In this document: positions 23,208 through 34,795 of the stretch, piece by piece
How the letters are laid out: the number at the start of each line of letters is the position of its first letter
How positions within the stretch are numbered: the stretch's first letter is position 1
From: Cydia pomonella
Lineage: Eukaryota > Arthropoda > Insecta > Lepidoptera > Tortricidae
Reading direction: 5' to 3'
Assembly: GCF_033807575.1 (NCBI RefSeq)
Contig: NC_084706.1
Span: 23,288,725 to 23,352,724, forward strand
DNA length: 64,000 nt
Program-made: the position numbers and the translations under genes
Notes under the pieces: model-generated
The model's input: only the letters and a program-made list of their open reading frames with translations
The model's database searches: none
Told to the model about the DNA's origin: nothing

Positions 23208-23938
23208 AAACCGGCCGGAAGAGTATAACTACTTATACTATTATACTTCTTAGACGGCTACCGGAGTCAATATCGCATTCACCAGTAGCCATGCGACCCT
23301 ACCAATGTCGGTCAATATCGTTCTCCCTATGTGTCTTATAAATTGTACATGCAAAGTGATTGTTTTGTAAATTGTTGTATAAATTGTGGTTATGTTTTGC
23401 TAATTAGACTAATAAGTCCAATCGTAGCTTCATTTAAATGGGATACAAATACCATCGACCACACCATTAACTATTATTATTAAATTTTAAATTAAAGAAG
23501 ATCTACTGCTGGTCGATATATATGCGCAGGTCACTATGAAACGGTACCTACTAAATAAATAAGTACATTATGTAAAATTTTATAATATTTCAGAAAGTAG
23601 TTTTGAAATGAGAGCGCGACTTCAATTGTATTGCGGCTAGATTCGTGTGGCTTATAATAAGCGACAAATAATGTACAGAATTGCAGATGCACCTCACCGC
23701 CACGCGCTCGCGTGCTGGTGTCAAATTAAAACGATATTACGGAGGTTTTGGAACGCAATGCCATTAAAGGCTAATTTATAGGTGATAAATAATGGATTAA
23801 CTGAGATCGCTAGCCGTTCAAAAGAAATTTATTCGTATTATAAAAGCGTAAACTATTATTAAGTCCTTGAAGTTTTAGATTTAGCTAGTCAACTGACCGT
23901 CTAGCATGAGTTGCGTTCTCACGCGCGAGTGCATACTT
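23208..23938. other. Gene-free stretch
   Basis: AT-rich; nothing recognised. Confidence 0.4.
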
Positions 23939-24051
23939 CAAGGACCCATTTCTCAAGACTAATATGATTAGTCACCAAATCGTATGGGTTACCATGGCAA
24001 CACACTAATAATATTAAACGAATACCGTTCGAGAAATGGGCCCTTAGTCGC
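23939..24051 (+). repeat. Solitary, inverted-arm relative of the 72-bp satellite
   Basis: Contains 'ggcaacacactaataatatt' and 'taccgttcgagaaatgggcc' as in 13916-14279, with an extra inverted copy of the end on the left ('gacccatttctc..aagactaat'). Confidence 0.7.
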
Positions 24052-24757
24052 GCAAGAGAACGCAACTCATGCTAGCAGGTCAGGCTAAAGGCTAGTTCTG
24101 CCTACGTTAGTAATTTAGTCAAGTGGCGTGTGTTTGTGACTTTGCATGTTTAAAGGGTCCCCTTAGGCATGCAATGGCACAAATACTCGCCTCTCGACTA
24201 ATTTACTAATGTAGTCCGAACTAGTCTTAACTTTGCACAAATTCATATGAAATTATGTCCTTTATTAGTGGCACTTTCATATTTTGTTCTGTCAAATTCA
24301 GTGTAGAGTTCGTCTAAACTAATTTTGCACAGACTTGCACAGAAACAAAGTGAAGCAGTGTCATTATAAACGTCATACTTTCATAGAAATTTACATTAGT
24401 GATGGCATTTCCACACTTTGTCAGCAACCTTAAAAATCACCTGTCCCTTTCTCACCTCCCTGTGAAAGACCAAGAACAATACCGTAGTGATAATTAAACT
24501 TTCACAGTTACCGAGCATTGGTAGTAAACAAAAAGTGTGAGTTAGTGGGGCAACGGGTAATGGTGAGAATGGGTGCGTGGTCTAATAACGACATCTGTGC
24601 CCATTGTATGCATATTGCTCTAATTGTACTATAACCGGAACACCTACGGTGAGGTTAGGGTACACACAGACATACATCGATCAATATAACTCGCATATAG
24701 TTAATCCTTAAAGAGCACAGCGATATGTCATCTCGCTCGGAGCTGAAGCACTTTTGA
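24052..24757. other. Gene-free stretch
   Basis: 24282-24420 loosely resembles 9800-9905. No gene recognised. Confidence 0.4.
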
Positions 24758-24912
24758 GGCAGTGTCTTACCTGAGCGAATAACTCGCGAACGCGAAGCGG
24801 CGCGGCGGGCCCGGGTCCTTTGATACCTATGGAAGTGTCCTACGTGGGCGAATGCCGTTGGGCCGCCGCGCCGCGCCGCGTCGCATTCGCGAGTCATCGC
24901 CCACGTAAGCCG
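24758..24912. mobile_element. GC-rich MITE, copy 1
   Basis: 'ggcagtgtcttacctgagcg' and 'actcgcgaacgcgaagcggc' are inverted relative to 'gcgtcgcattcgcgagtcat' 'cgcccacgtaagcc'. A second copy is at 58870-59036. Confidence 0.8.
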
Positions 24913-25154
24913 CGATCATCCCCAGCAAGGCAAGTTCTCCATACAAACGTAGTTACGCTTTCATTTTAGAACGACTAGCTAGATTACTCTGAAACTTTTG
25001 TCTTACAATACGATAAGGTATATCTAGTCCTGTAATTAGTTTATGTAGATTCAAATGCCATAGTTTAAATAAAAGCAAAACAGCCCGACACGGATCCTGA
25101 TAATATACTTACTATCATCAACTCTTTACAATCCTGCACAAAACTGTTTCTGCT
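24913..25154. other. Gene-free stretch
   Basis: Nothing recognised. Confidence 0.4.
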
Positions 25155-25264
25155 TAGCCCAATGGTTGACTGGTAGAGAATGCCTCAAGGCGTTAAGTCC
25201 ACCACTTGTACTCTTTTGTAAATTTGTGCAATAAAGTATTAATAAATAATCATAAATAAATAAA
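25155..25264 (+). mobile_element. Retroposed 3' fragment with (AAAT)n tail
   Basis: 'tagcccaatggttgactggt' 'agagaatgcctcaaggcgtt' and 'gtgcaataaagtattaataa'; the same family as 9688-9783. Confidence 0.7.
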
Positions 25265-26059
25265 TACGTATTGACTTTTATTTCGATTCCGCCGATCCCA
25301 ATAATATCTATCTACGATATTTCTAACGTCAAAGTGACATTGGTTGCCCGAATCGAGCTGCTTCTGTCAATTGTTCTGTGAATTGTCGTATAATTATACG
25401 ACATACAAACGATATCTAAATGAGAACTTATGTAAACTAGAACTTATCGTTATAGTATCTCATTCATCGAATCGAGCCGTAAATAGGTAAATACTTAAGG
25501 AGTTTGGGCGGGCAGGACTAGCCTACCTCCCACCCTGCACGCAAAACAGGCGCTAGTCGTCGAGTTGCTGTTAATTGGCCGGTCTACAATATAATAGTAA
25601 GTATACATTTTGTGCCCACACCTTGTGTGCCCACTACCTAAGTGCTTAGTAATATTTACAACCCTCCTACAGTGTGGCCTCCCACTACCATTGACAACAC
25701 CCATACTAACTCTCTTTATTGCCTAATTATAATAAATTATTTAGAATGCAAATCCAGAGTTAAAACGAACAGAACGAGCCGGCAATAGAAAATAACTTAT
25801 TTCTGTAAGAAAAGCCGCAAAAATATCTGACACGATCTTATCTGTAGAGCCATAAGAGCGTGTCAGATATATTTGCGGCCTTTGTTGTAAGTATAACATA
25901 TTATAGCAGGTGACTGTACAAAAATGACAAAAATGCTATTATTCCTTAAACGATTTTTTAAATGATATTTTTGAATAAATCGAATATAACACTAATAATG
26001 TCAAAATGTTATATTTTAAGTAATTATAAGATATTAGATTAAGTATTATTTAAGTAACA
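25265..26059. other. Gene-free stretch with a small foldback
   Basis: A 66-bp foldback at 25814-25879 has arms gccgcaaaaatatctgacac / gtgtcagatatatttgcggc. Otherwise nothing recognised. Confidence 0.5.
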
Positions 26060-26178
26060 ACACTGTTGCTATGCCCTAACGGGTGCATGTTGTAACACTT
26101 GTAATGTAACCGAAGATATAAATAAAGACCTACTGTAAACACATGTAATAAATGATATGAATATGAATATGAAAATGA
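26060..26178 (+). mobile_element. LINE 3' end with (TATGAA)n tail
   Basis: 'ctgttgctatgccctaacgg' 'gtgcatgttgtaacacttgt' and a tail of tatgaatatgaa. Related to the end at 9180-9296. Confidence 0.7.
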
Positions 26179-27437
26179 AACAATGAATCCATAGACTGTC
26201 TAGTGTACATTAAGTAAAGGTATATTTATACCTGTTTAATTAGTTTATGTAGTTTCAGATACCATAGAATAATAATAATATAATATAATTTTAATTTTAT
26301 TATTTTTTATTTATGATGTAATGTTTGACGATCATGATGAGAAGGTAAACATAGTTTTGACGAATGTAGCAAATTTATAGTGTAATTTTCATCGTGAAAT
26401 AAAGAAATCTAAATCTAAATCATAGTAAAAAAATAGAGCGAAACTAAGTTTTTCATACAAAATTTGTTTTTCCTCTATTTTGTTTGTTTTATAAGCTAGA
26501 GCGATATAAACTAAAAACAGACATAAATATACTTCATGTCATTGTATGAGTAAAGTTTCAGTACAATCCAACAGGTATTTTTAAAATGAGAACTAAACCC
26601 CGTTTGTATGGGAAAGTGAAATTCTTAACCGGTTAAATTGAAAATATCACAGCAAGATAGAACGAAAAGTGTTGCTATCCCTTTCTAACGCCTGAGTTTA
26701 ACCGGTACTAGAGTACACCTCCCGATAACACAACAAAATCCACTCACGAAGAACACCATCACTTAAGAAGTGTGCAAATTCACTAAAAAACCTTTAGCCT
26801 CCTAAGATTTTCACATTGACGCGAAAATCCATTCATTATCATAGATTTACGCGGCTTGAAATTCATTTCGGCTCTCGCTCCTGTAAGAAATAGGTAATCT
26901 CAGAGGATTTTTAAAGGCTCAATATACTGAAGAGTGAATAGTGATGTGTCAATATTCCCGGTTTTTCGAAGTTAATCGACTTTTTTTAACGTCGTAAGTT
27001 TCAGAGAGATATTTGCAGTTTGGATTTTTTATTTCATAAGATTTCAAACCTCTATATAACTTTGATCGGAATCGCTTCATCGATCGCAAAATTTGTCCCA
27101 TTTTCAAGTTTTTATGTTACATACATTATTGACTAATTAATTAATTGACTTGGGTTTTTAAGTTTTTATGTACCTATGTAAGACTAAAGCGTCTCCTGAA
27201 GTCCTAACACTGTTAAACTTAACTCATTTAATTGTTCTAGCAAAACCTATGACGATAAACGACGCAATGTAAAGTGCTACACGCCCAATTTTTTTTTTAA
27301 GTGGCCAGAGACAGAAGTACCTAAGACAAGTGACACTGACAGCCGTCTTATTGTCTCAGTAGAATCTTATTGTCTGATTATCACCTTTGTCACTTCAAGG
27401 CCTCAAGACGTAAATATTCAAATGTTTATTATATAGC
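26179..27437. other. Gene-free stretch
   Basis: AT-rich; no feature recognised. Confidence 0.4.
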
Positions 27438-27645
27438 GAACTAGCGACCCGCCCCGAGTTCGCACGGGTTAGACAAAACCTTCACAAATTATATACCTAA
27501 ACCTTACTTAAGAATCACTCTATTGATAGGTAAAAACCGCATAGAAATCCGTTCAGTAGTTTTTGTGAGTTTATCGCAAATATAGATTTGAGTTTATACA
27601 AACAGACTGGAGACTTTGTTTTAAAAGGTGTAGTGATTTATATGA
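27438..27645 (+). mobile_element. Dispersed 'agcgacccgccccg' repeat
   Basis: 'ctagcgacccgccccgagtt' 'cgcacgggttag', 'atccgttcagtagtttttgt' and 'ggagactttgttttaaaagg' are the order of motifs in a common non-coding lepidopteran repeat. Class not certain. Confidence 0.6.
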
Positions 27646-28006
27646 AATTAAAATTATGTAGGTACATAGATAGTTTATAATTTAAAAAAGAAAATGGGTA
27701 ACTTTTTATCTTGGAATTTGGATGTAATAGGGGTTGCAATTTAATACTAGATTATAGTACTCTACGGCGTACAGGGAGAGTAGGACTCAATTTAACGACT
27801 TCACCGGGGCAATCGCGGATAGTTTTCTAAAAAACCGTAACATCTCGAGGACAGAACATCACTAGTTGACACACGGGTATATTGGGAATCCGAGCCCGCG
27901 GCTCAGAGTGCCACATTTCCATATTTCAGACAGTCATACAAGCGCCGATATAGGGTTTCCTTACAATATGTGCCATGAAAAAATAATAACATATGTGTAG
28001 TCTTAT

Positions 28007-28352
28007 ATTGAAGCGCTGGGGGCCTAGCGGTAAGAGCATGCAACGTGCAATCCGGAGGTCGCGGGTTCAAACCCCGGCTCGTACCAATGAGTTTTTCATA
28101 ATTTATATGCGAAGTATCATTTGATATTTATTTACCAGTCGCTTTTCGGTGAAGGAAAACATCGTGAGGAAATCGGACTTATCCCAATAAGGCCTAGTTT
28201 ACCCTCTGGGTTGGAAGGTCGGATGGCAGTCGCTTTCGTAAAAACTACGGAACCCTAACTAGTACCTACGCCAATTCTCGGGATTAGTTGCCAAGCGGAC
28301 CCCAGACTCCCATGAGCCGTGGCAAAATCCCGGAACAACGCGAGGAAGAAGA
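28007..28352 (+). mobile_element. Full-length tRNA-derived SINE with perfect 14-bp target-site duplication
   Basis: tRNA-like head (A box GGCCTAGCGGTAAGAGC, B box GGGTTCAAACCCC near 28060-28080), a body with 'ggtgaaggaaaacatcgtga' and an RTE-like 3' end 'cccatgagccgtggcaaaat' 'gccgg'-type sequence ending gaggaagaaga. ATGTGTAGTCTTAT occurs at 27993-28006 and 28353-28366, exactly flanking it. Confidence 0.92.
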
Positions 28353-28366
28353 ATGTGTAGTCTTAT

Positions 28367-29272
28367 GAAGCGGCGGCTTTTGTTACGTCATCTTGTGGTT
28401 GGCTTTGAGGTCGATTCTAATTTTAAATAAATGGTTTTGAACTGGGTTTTAAACGAGCTTGACAATCGTCTAGTGATTGGCGCGCACCTCACGCCAGACT
28501 AACTTAATTTGGCTTGCACCAATCATATTGAGCAATCTTCAAGGTATCAAAATAAGATCAAAACCGTAACATGATGTGAAATCTGAATCGGGCTCCTAAT
28601 AGCGAAGCCTTTATATTGTATGTCACTCAGCAGATACGTGTGTGTGTGTGTGTGTGTGTGTGTAGACTCAATTTGTTTTTAAAGCTTTCACGTTCGATAC
28701 GTTCAATTTTGTAAAAACTATAAGTAACCAATGAAGATAATTGGAATTAAACTTTATAGATCGTGTCATTCACGAAGACGCGTGCCTTAAACTCGTATTG
28801 TCAAGTTATTAAAGGTTAGATTTGACAAATCTACACGTCATCGTGGATAACCATGAACTATATCTGAAATTAATTTAATTGAAATTACAGTATGATATAA
28901 TCGTCGTAAATCCGCAGAAATTCAGACAGTCTACATACCAGAAAAATATAGGTAAGTATATTAGCTTCTTAGATTAGAACTATGATTCATCACGGGAAAT
29001 GAAAAACGTTTTTATTTATTTTATTTCTTTTAATAAACCATTATAAGTTGTATATCAATTCAGTATAGATACCGTACATAAAATTTACTTCCATAATAAA
29101 AGTGCTCACTAACAATATACTATCACACTAAACTAAAAGCCATTTTGCGTTCCACAAACTTCACTAAATAGATTAAATGCCTACCGAAACTTTTATATTT
29201 GATTGGAGTCTCGGAGTTCTAAAATCGAATTTATTTCAGTCAACCGAGGTTTATTCTCGAATAAAAATATAA
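28367..29272. other. Gene-free stretch with a (GT)n microsatellite
   Basis: (GT)n at 28638-28663. 28756-28830 ('atagatcgtgtcattcacga') is an inverted copy of 42583-42653. No gene. Confidence 0.55.
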
Positions 29273-29484
29273 ATGGGGTTGGCCGGTCGAAGTATTAAAC
29301 AGATGGCGCCATCATAGCTTGCCCTGTCAATCCCTAGAATTGTGTCAAATTCTTGTTTTTTTTTTTTGGAATTTTGTGACCTGGATTCCAGTACTTTAAG
29401 CCAAATATCATAGAACAAAACTAGAGACAGGGGCAAGCTATGATGGCGCCATCTATGCAAACCTTTGACAGTTGCCAACCCCAT
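29273..29484. mobile_element. 'atggggttggc' MITE, copy 1
   Basis: Ends atggggttggccggtc and gacagttgccaaccccat; inner arms gatggcgccatcatagcttg / caagctatgatggcgccatc. An almost identical copy is 38811-39020. Confidence 0.88.
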
Positions 29485-29811
29485 TGAAATAGAATCAAAA
29501 CCCAGTGAGCCAGAACGATTAATATGTCAAGTTAGATTAGTACGTGAGTGAATTGCAAAAAATATGTAGGTACATAGTAAAGGTTATTTATACTTACTAC
29601 TTTAGTAAGTACCTATAGTTAGTCTAAAGTTAATTGATTCCAGTGTGCTACGACAATTAAGCTATTTAAGTTATACAATACAATACAATTTACATGGTTG
29701 ATTTTCGTAACACAAATGAATTAATTAACTTGACTAATCACAGCTTGTTCAATACGCTTAATTACGTAATTTTTTTTAGAATTCACCCAAACCTTTCACG
29801 CCAAATATTGG
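29485..29811. other. Gene-free stretch
   Basis: Nothing recognised. Confidence 0.4.
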
Positions 29812-30140
29812 TCAAAATTCAAAATTCAAAATTCAAAAATTTATTCTGCAAGTAGGCCTCAAGGGCTCTTTTACAAGTCAATACAACATTTATATTTTCA
29901 AGGTTCCTTGAAATCTCTTTTGTTTGGGCTTAATCTTAAACATATTTTGTGAAATATGTTTTTACCGTGTCTTTATTACTTAATTGTTAGATTTCTATAG
30001 AAGTGAATGTGCTAAACTGCCAAAAAAATATCTAAAAACATTTTGCGTGACAGCATAAAAACATTAAAAACTTACTGTCATAGTGACCATAATGCTACGC
30101 GAGGGGTGTAATTAGTACTCCTAGTAAACTTTGACGCGGA
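29812..30140 (-). mobile_element. LINE 3' tail plus dispersed repeat
   Basis: 29815-29842 is an (aaaattc)n tail followed by 'ttattctgcaagtaggcctc', an inverted LINE 3' end. 29922-30140 is homologous to 1372-1560 ('gggcttaat', 'ttgccgt/ttaccgtgt' with 'tttattactta', 'cgtgacag', 'acgcgaggggt'). Confidence 0.6.
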
Positions 30141-31285
30141 ATTTTAATTCGACAAAGTAGAGAGAATAATAAGTTATTTAAAAAAAAAAAAAACACCATT
30201 AATTGTATACAGAATTCAGGTATGTAAATTGGTAATGAGTTTACCGTGTTATAATACTTTTTTTTATAATTGAGGCTGATGTACCTACTTACCTACGTTA
30301 ATATTCATCGTTCTACTATTTTCACCAAATACTTCTACAATTTCCTGTCAATTTACTCCGTATAATTGGATGTCATTATAATAATCGGATTAATTGAAAA
30401 TTTAATTTAATTTCAATTGACTTCCGCTGAGCATAGGTCGAGAGACAAACGCAATTTGAAACTGTTTCTAATCCGCAACGGACAGTTCTTGATGAACAAA
30501 AAGTCTTTCTTAGGCGTCTGACCGCGTATTTTCATTGGAGTTTGTACATCCCCGATATAATGTATATGTATGTTGCTTATGTTAGAAATATAAGATCATT
30601 TATATCATTATTATTGGCAAAACACCCATTACTATCAAACTATTACTATATTGATACTAGTTGTTAATATTAAATAAAAATACGGTCATTGATTATTTTA
30701 CCACAGTATTGCATTGAGGCATCCGGTGTTACATTTCGCGTTATGTTATAATACTAAATAATCTAATAGTATGATAAACATATATCATAATTAATTAAGT
30801 AATAACAAAATAATTTACAAACGTTTAAAAGTGGTAATAAATGTAATCTTTGATAAAAAATGTTAATAAAAAGGATTGTTTGGTGGCAGTCAAGATGGCG
30901 GCACCTGCGGAAAACCTGTGTTCCTCGTATTTGTTTGTAAAAAGTGATTACATAAATACTCTACAGTTGTAATAGGTGTTTTACAACTGTATTTGTATTT
31001 TTTTTAAATACACTGTTGTGCTAGAACCGTTATTTACCACAAAACGTGTGTGTGTGTGTGTGTAGAGTCGGACCAATCTAACTCTGCGTGGCATTTGCAA
31101 TGATAAAGTGTGGTAAAGTCATTATTACTGGAGGCTTATTCTTATTGTAATAACAGGTTACGAATTTGATCAGAATTAGTTATGAATACGATCTGTCAAT
31201 GTCAAAAGTGTCATTTAGTCAACCATAAAAAAAACTAGATCAAATTCATTACAATTGGAATAAGTTATAAATATAAATAAATGTC
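30141..31285. other. Gene-free stretch with (GT)n
   Basis: A (GT)n run at 31046-31063. AT-rich otherwise; nothing recognised. Confidence 0.5.
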
Positions 31286-31417
31286 ATATACAAAGAAAAA
31301 GTGACTAAGGCCTCCAGCGCCCATGGCTGGAATCGAACCATCGTCATCTGCTGTCGCGGCAGGTTCCTAGATTCCAGCCCTGGGCACTGGAGGCCTTGCT
31401 CACTTTGTCTTCGTATA
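31286..31417. mobile_element. Foldback element with tRNA B-box-like core
   Basis: Arms tatacaaagaaaaagtgact / (inverted) ctcactttgtcttcgtata and aaggcctccag..cccatggctggaat / attccagccctgggc..ctggaggcctt. The core on the minus strand has GGTTCGATTCC, a B-box-like sequence. Confidence 0.75.
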
Positions 31418-33178
31418 AGATAACATATATTTCGGTTTATAATTCATTTAGTAGTGTTCCTACTTGAAATAAAACATTAAACTATTTTCAAAACTCTAAT
31501 ATAGTAATCGGAATAAGCCACCTCGACGATTGCAATGCCTCTTGAAGATGAATCTCGTCCCAATTCCAGGAACTATTGCCGGTCAATCAATAACGCAACC
31601 GCGGTCATTTGCAAACTGCATTTCCTCAGGGCTGTCGACACTAAATAATAGGATCTAGGTTTAAAACCACACGCGTACCGGACCGTGACTTTGGTCCAGC
31701 CCGAGGCTTGTTCGTTCGTGTGGAAGATGGTCCGCCGTACGTCCGTTAAAGACGCAGTTACGAGAGAGAGAAAGAGATATGCTGTCTGTTACGGCTTTAA
31801 AGTTCAATAGATAATTAAAAAAAAACAATTGCTCTATTTATTTGTTTTTACACCACGTCAGCAATTTACTAGACATCTACATACAAAATTAAAAAATTCT
31901 ATAGGTTATTAATTTTTATTATATTTTTATGTCATTCGGATGGCGACTGCTGTCCCAACGTTGACGAAATGTATCTATAAATCTCCTTGATGTTACAATC
32001 ACTGGTTATGTATTTAATCTGGACATAGATATTTCTGGTTGAAGAAATGCTGTTGACAACTGACAGATCTTATCCATGACAAATCCCAATATCAGAACTA
32101 CCCTCTGTTGATAAAATGAGTGACGGATTGAGCGTTTTTAATCACGACATCAATGCGGAAACGAAATTGACAACAGTAAAGCTGCAGTCGCCATTTAAAT
32201 TTAACCTACATTCTGATTTCGCATACACCTATAGCTACTTACCCATATGGCTACATGCGTCATTTTTGCAACACCTACGCCACCTAATACTGTCGTAGTC
32301 ATTTCAAGGTGTTGTAACCCTAAACATTCAAGTCAAGTTTACACATCCATCAATTCTCCATCACCAATCTTAACCATTATGTTCATTTGTTATCTTGGCC
32401 TTATGCCCTTTGCAATACGGGCTACGTGAGTAGGTGCCCTAGGTGGGCTAGGTTATCTGTATTTATAGCATTAACTTACAAAGTTCCACTGTCTTAAAAT
32501 CGATGTTTGACAGCTAAATGTTATGAATAATGCCAGACACACTATTTAAACGTGATGCGTGTTGAATCAAATCAAATCCATATTATTGTCTATGTCCGCA
32601 GATTCACATAATGAACACCCTGGGAAATTTGATACTATTAATTGCCTCACCAAACATCACCGATTATTGCATGCGATTTGCAATACATTGCGGCATTTGA
32701 TTGATCGATGGAAGTCTTGGATCTTACTTAACCGGCAACTATCTAAAATTGTAAGCCGTTTAACGTCTGGAAAAGCCTTAAAAGATAAGGTTTTTTAGAA
32801 GTCTCGAGAATGTTTAAGAATTCGAGAATTTCGACAAAAAATCCAGGAATTTATATCTATTACTTTTATTTTAAATTTTGACCGAAGCTGTTACTAATTT
32901 CATTTTTATCTTATCGGTGGCCTATGCCCTCTGAAATGCGGTCTAGAGTTCTAGACTAATTGTTTTGTCACCAATACCTAATTGACAAATAATAAACATT
33001 ATCAGTAAACTCCAGTCATTATTTAGGCTGCAACCTGAATCTGTCAAAAATAATTTGTTCTTAATCGATATTATACAAATTAATTTCAATAATTCATGAG
33101 ACATTGAAAGCGATAATCTTGAAATAATTATTCTTCTCTAGGTACGGACAATGAATATTTTTAAATAGGGTGTATAGG
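31418..33178. other. Gene-free stretch
   Basis: No exon recognised. Checked for the missing first SPN exon of SHANK and found nothing that I could support. A possible inverted LINE tail is at 32566-32600 (caaatcaaatc). Confidence 0.45.
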
Positions 33179-33325
33179 TACAGTCGCCATCAGATATATG
33201 GGAGCGGCCGTGGTCAAAAACATATTAACACGCGCTCTAGCGCCGTGACAATAGAGGCGTGTTCAGATTTAAACACCTAGCCGCTCCGATATATTCAGAT
33301 ATATTGGAGCGGCTAGGTGTTTAGT
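33179..33325. mobile_element. Palindromic MITE ('acagtcgccatcagatata' family)
   Basis: 'acagtcgccatcagatatat' 'gggagcggccgtgg' and inverted 'tagccgctccgatatattc', then a partial second arm 'atattggagcggctaggtgt'. Same family as 22421-22559. Confidence 0.75.
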
Positions 33326-34042
33326 AGCGAAAGTACTTTATTAGGGAACCTCTATAACAGATTTTTTGCGCACTTTGGCAACCTGGCGCCATACAATCCG
33401 TAAGTGCCTACATACAAAGCCAAGTGCACGGGCATTAGCGCACCAATTAAACCAGACGTAGATTAACGACTGCAGATTTTTCTGTAGTTATTTATGCCGT
33501 GTTTAGCGTGTTCTGTAGAAGTGAGACTATTTTTTAATAAAACTTTAGTCAGGTACTAATTACACTGTTATTATTAACTACTTGCCCATAATGAATGCCC
33601 ACAAACAAGATAGTGTGATTAGTAAGATAGATCCAATTATTTTGGGACTGTCTTAAGAGTAACTGAAATTAAAATTGAAAGTCTTTATTTCAGGTCTGGC
33701 CCATATTTTGTTAGTTTACACTGCACTTAAAAATTAGTAGCACAGTCTATTACATACATTTTATAATAAATAACATTTTTTTTTTTAATAAATTCACTCA
33801 ATCGATCAATTATAGTTTAAACTTCCATCTATAGGAGTACGTTTTTGCATAATGCAATAGAGGTTACATTCGCATGGCTGCAGCAAAAGCGTTGTTGTTT
33901 TAATTTATCCCCACTCGTTGCGAATTTCCTATTTTACGCACTTGTATCGTAATGTACTTTAAAGTTATGTTTAAAATTCGAACATTTTACGTCTCTCATA
34001 TGGGGTATAAATGAATAGTATGGTAAGTAATTACTTAATTGG
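33326..34042. other. Gene-free stretch
   Basis: 33668-33780 looks like an inverted LINE 3' end ('attgaaagtctttatttcag' 'gtctggcccat'). Nothing else seen. Confidence 0.45.
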
Positions 34043-34219
34043 TTAAGAGGGAAGAAAAGCTTTGAAATTCTAGCGAAATAACGGTATTTTTTCTATGAAA
34101 TTACATTCCGGGAGAAAACGTTTTCCACTTACTAAACCATGGAGAATGGAAAACTTTTAGAAGTGGCAAAACGTTTTCACTTTTTGTATGGACGATCACG
34201 TGGTATACTTCCCTCTTAA
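34043..34219. mobile_element. MITE-like foldback element
   Basis: ttaagagggaag at the left end and cttccctcttaa at the right end are inverted; inner arms include aaacgttttccact / agtggcaaaacgtttt. Confidence 0.7.
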
Positions 34220-34599
34220 TAATTGAATATAAAAAAAAACATAAATAGGTGTATTTTACTTATAAATAGGTGTATCTTTAAAAACTGAGCTAAGTAAATT
34301 CATATTCCTTGATAACAGTGATTAAATGCATTCGATTATCCACAGTGATTTATAAACCTTCATACACATCAGTAATTACTATGTTGAAAGCTCACAATAA
34401 ATTGATGCACTTACTTTTAATGCAATTTACGTGATAAATTGTCTTTGGTTACGAAACGAGTTGCATGTGTGTAATAATATAGTTGCTTTTATGAACGTTA
34501 TTTGTAACGATTGGATCAACACTTTGTGGGAACAATTTTTCTTCGTAATTCTTTGTAGAGTCGAGCCAAGCTGACTCCGCACAGACTTTTGAAGGACAA

Positions 34600-34795
34600 A
34601 ATGTGTTAGTGTCGCCATCAAAATCGAATTTGTTTGAAAATATGACGTTTATTTTGGCTACATTTTATCTACACACATATCATAAACCCTTTGATAAACC
34701 GCAAATTACGACCAGCATAAAAATAAACTGTTTTGTTACAACAAATTTCTTATCCGTGAGGTCATTATTGCTTCCTTATTACATCAAAATCAATT
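34600..34795 (+). repeat. Dispersed repeat shared with SHANK intron 18, uninterrupted copy
   Basis: 'aaactgttttgttacaacaa' 'atttcttatccgtgagg' 'attattgcttccttattac' matches 61845-61868 joined to 62086-62128, where 218 bp have been inserted. Homology extends left over 'gacgtttattttggctac' and 'catcataaaccctttgataa'-like sequence. Confidence 0.7.

Noticed and set aside
31670..31780. Possible upstream SHANK exon ('gtgtggaagatggtccgccg')
   Set aside because: A short GC-richer block with no SPN-like sequence and no phase-compatible donor to exon 1.
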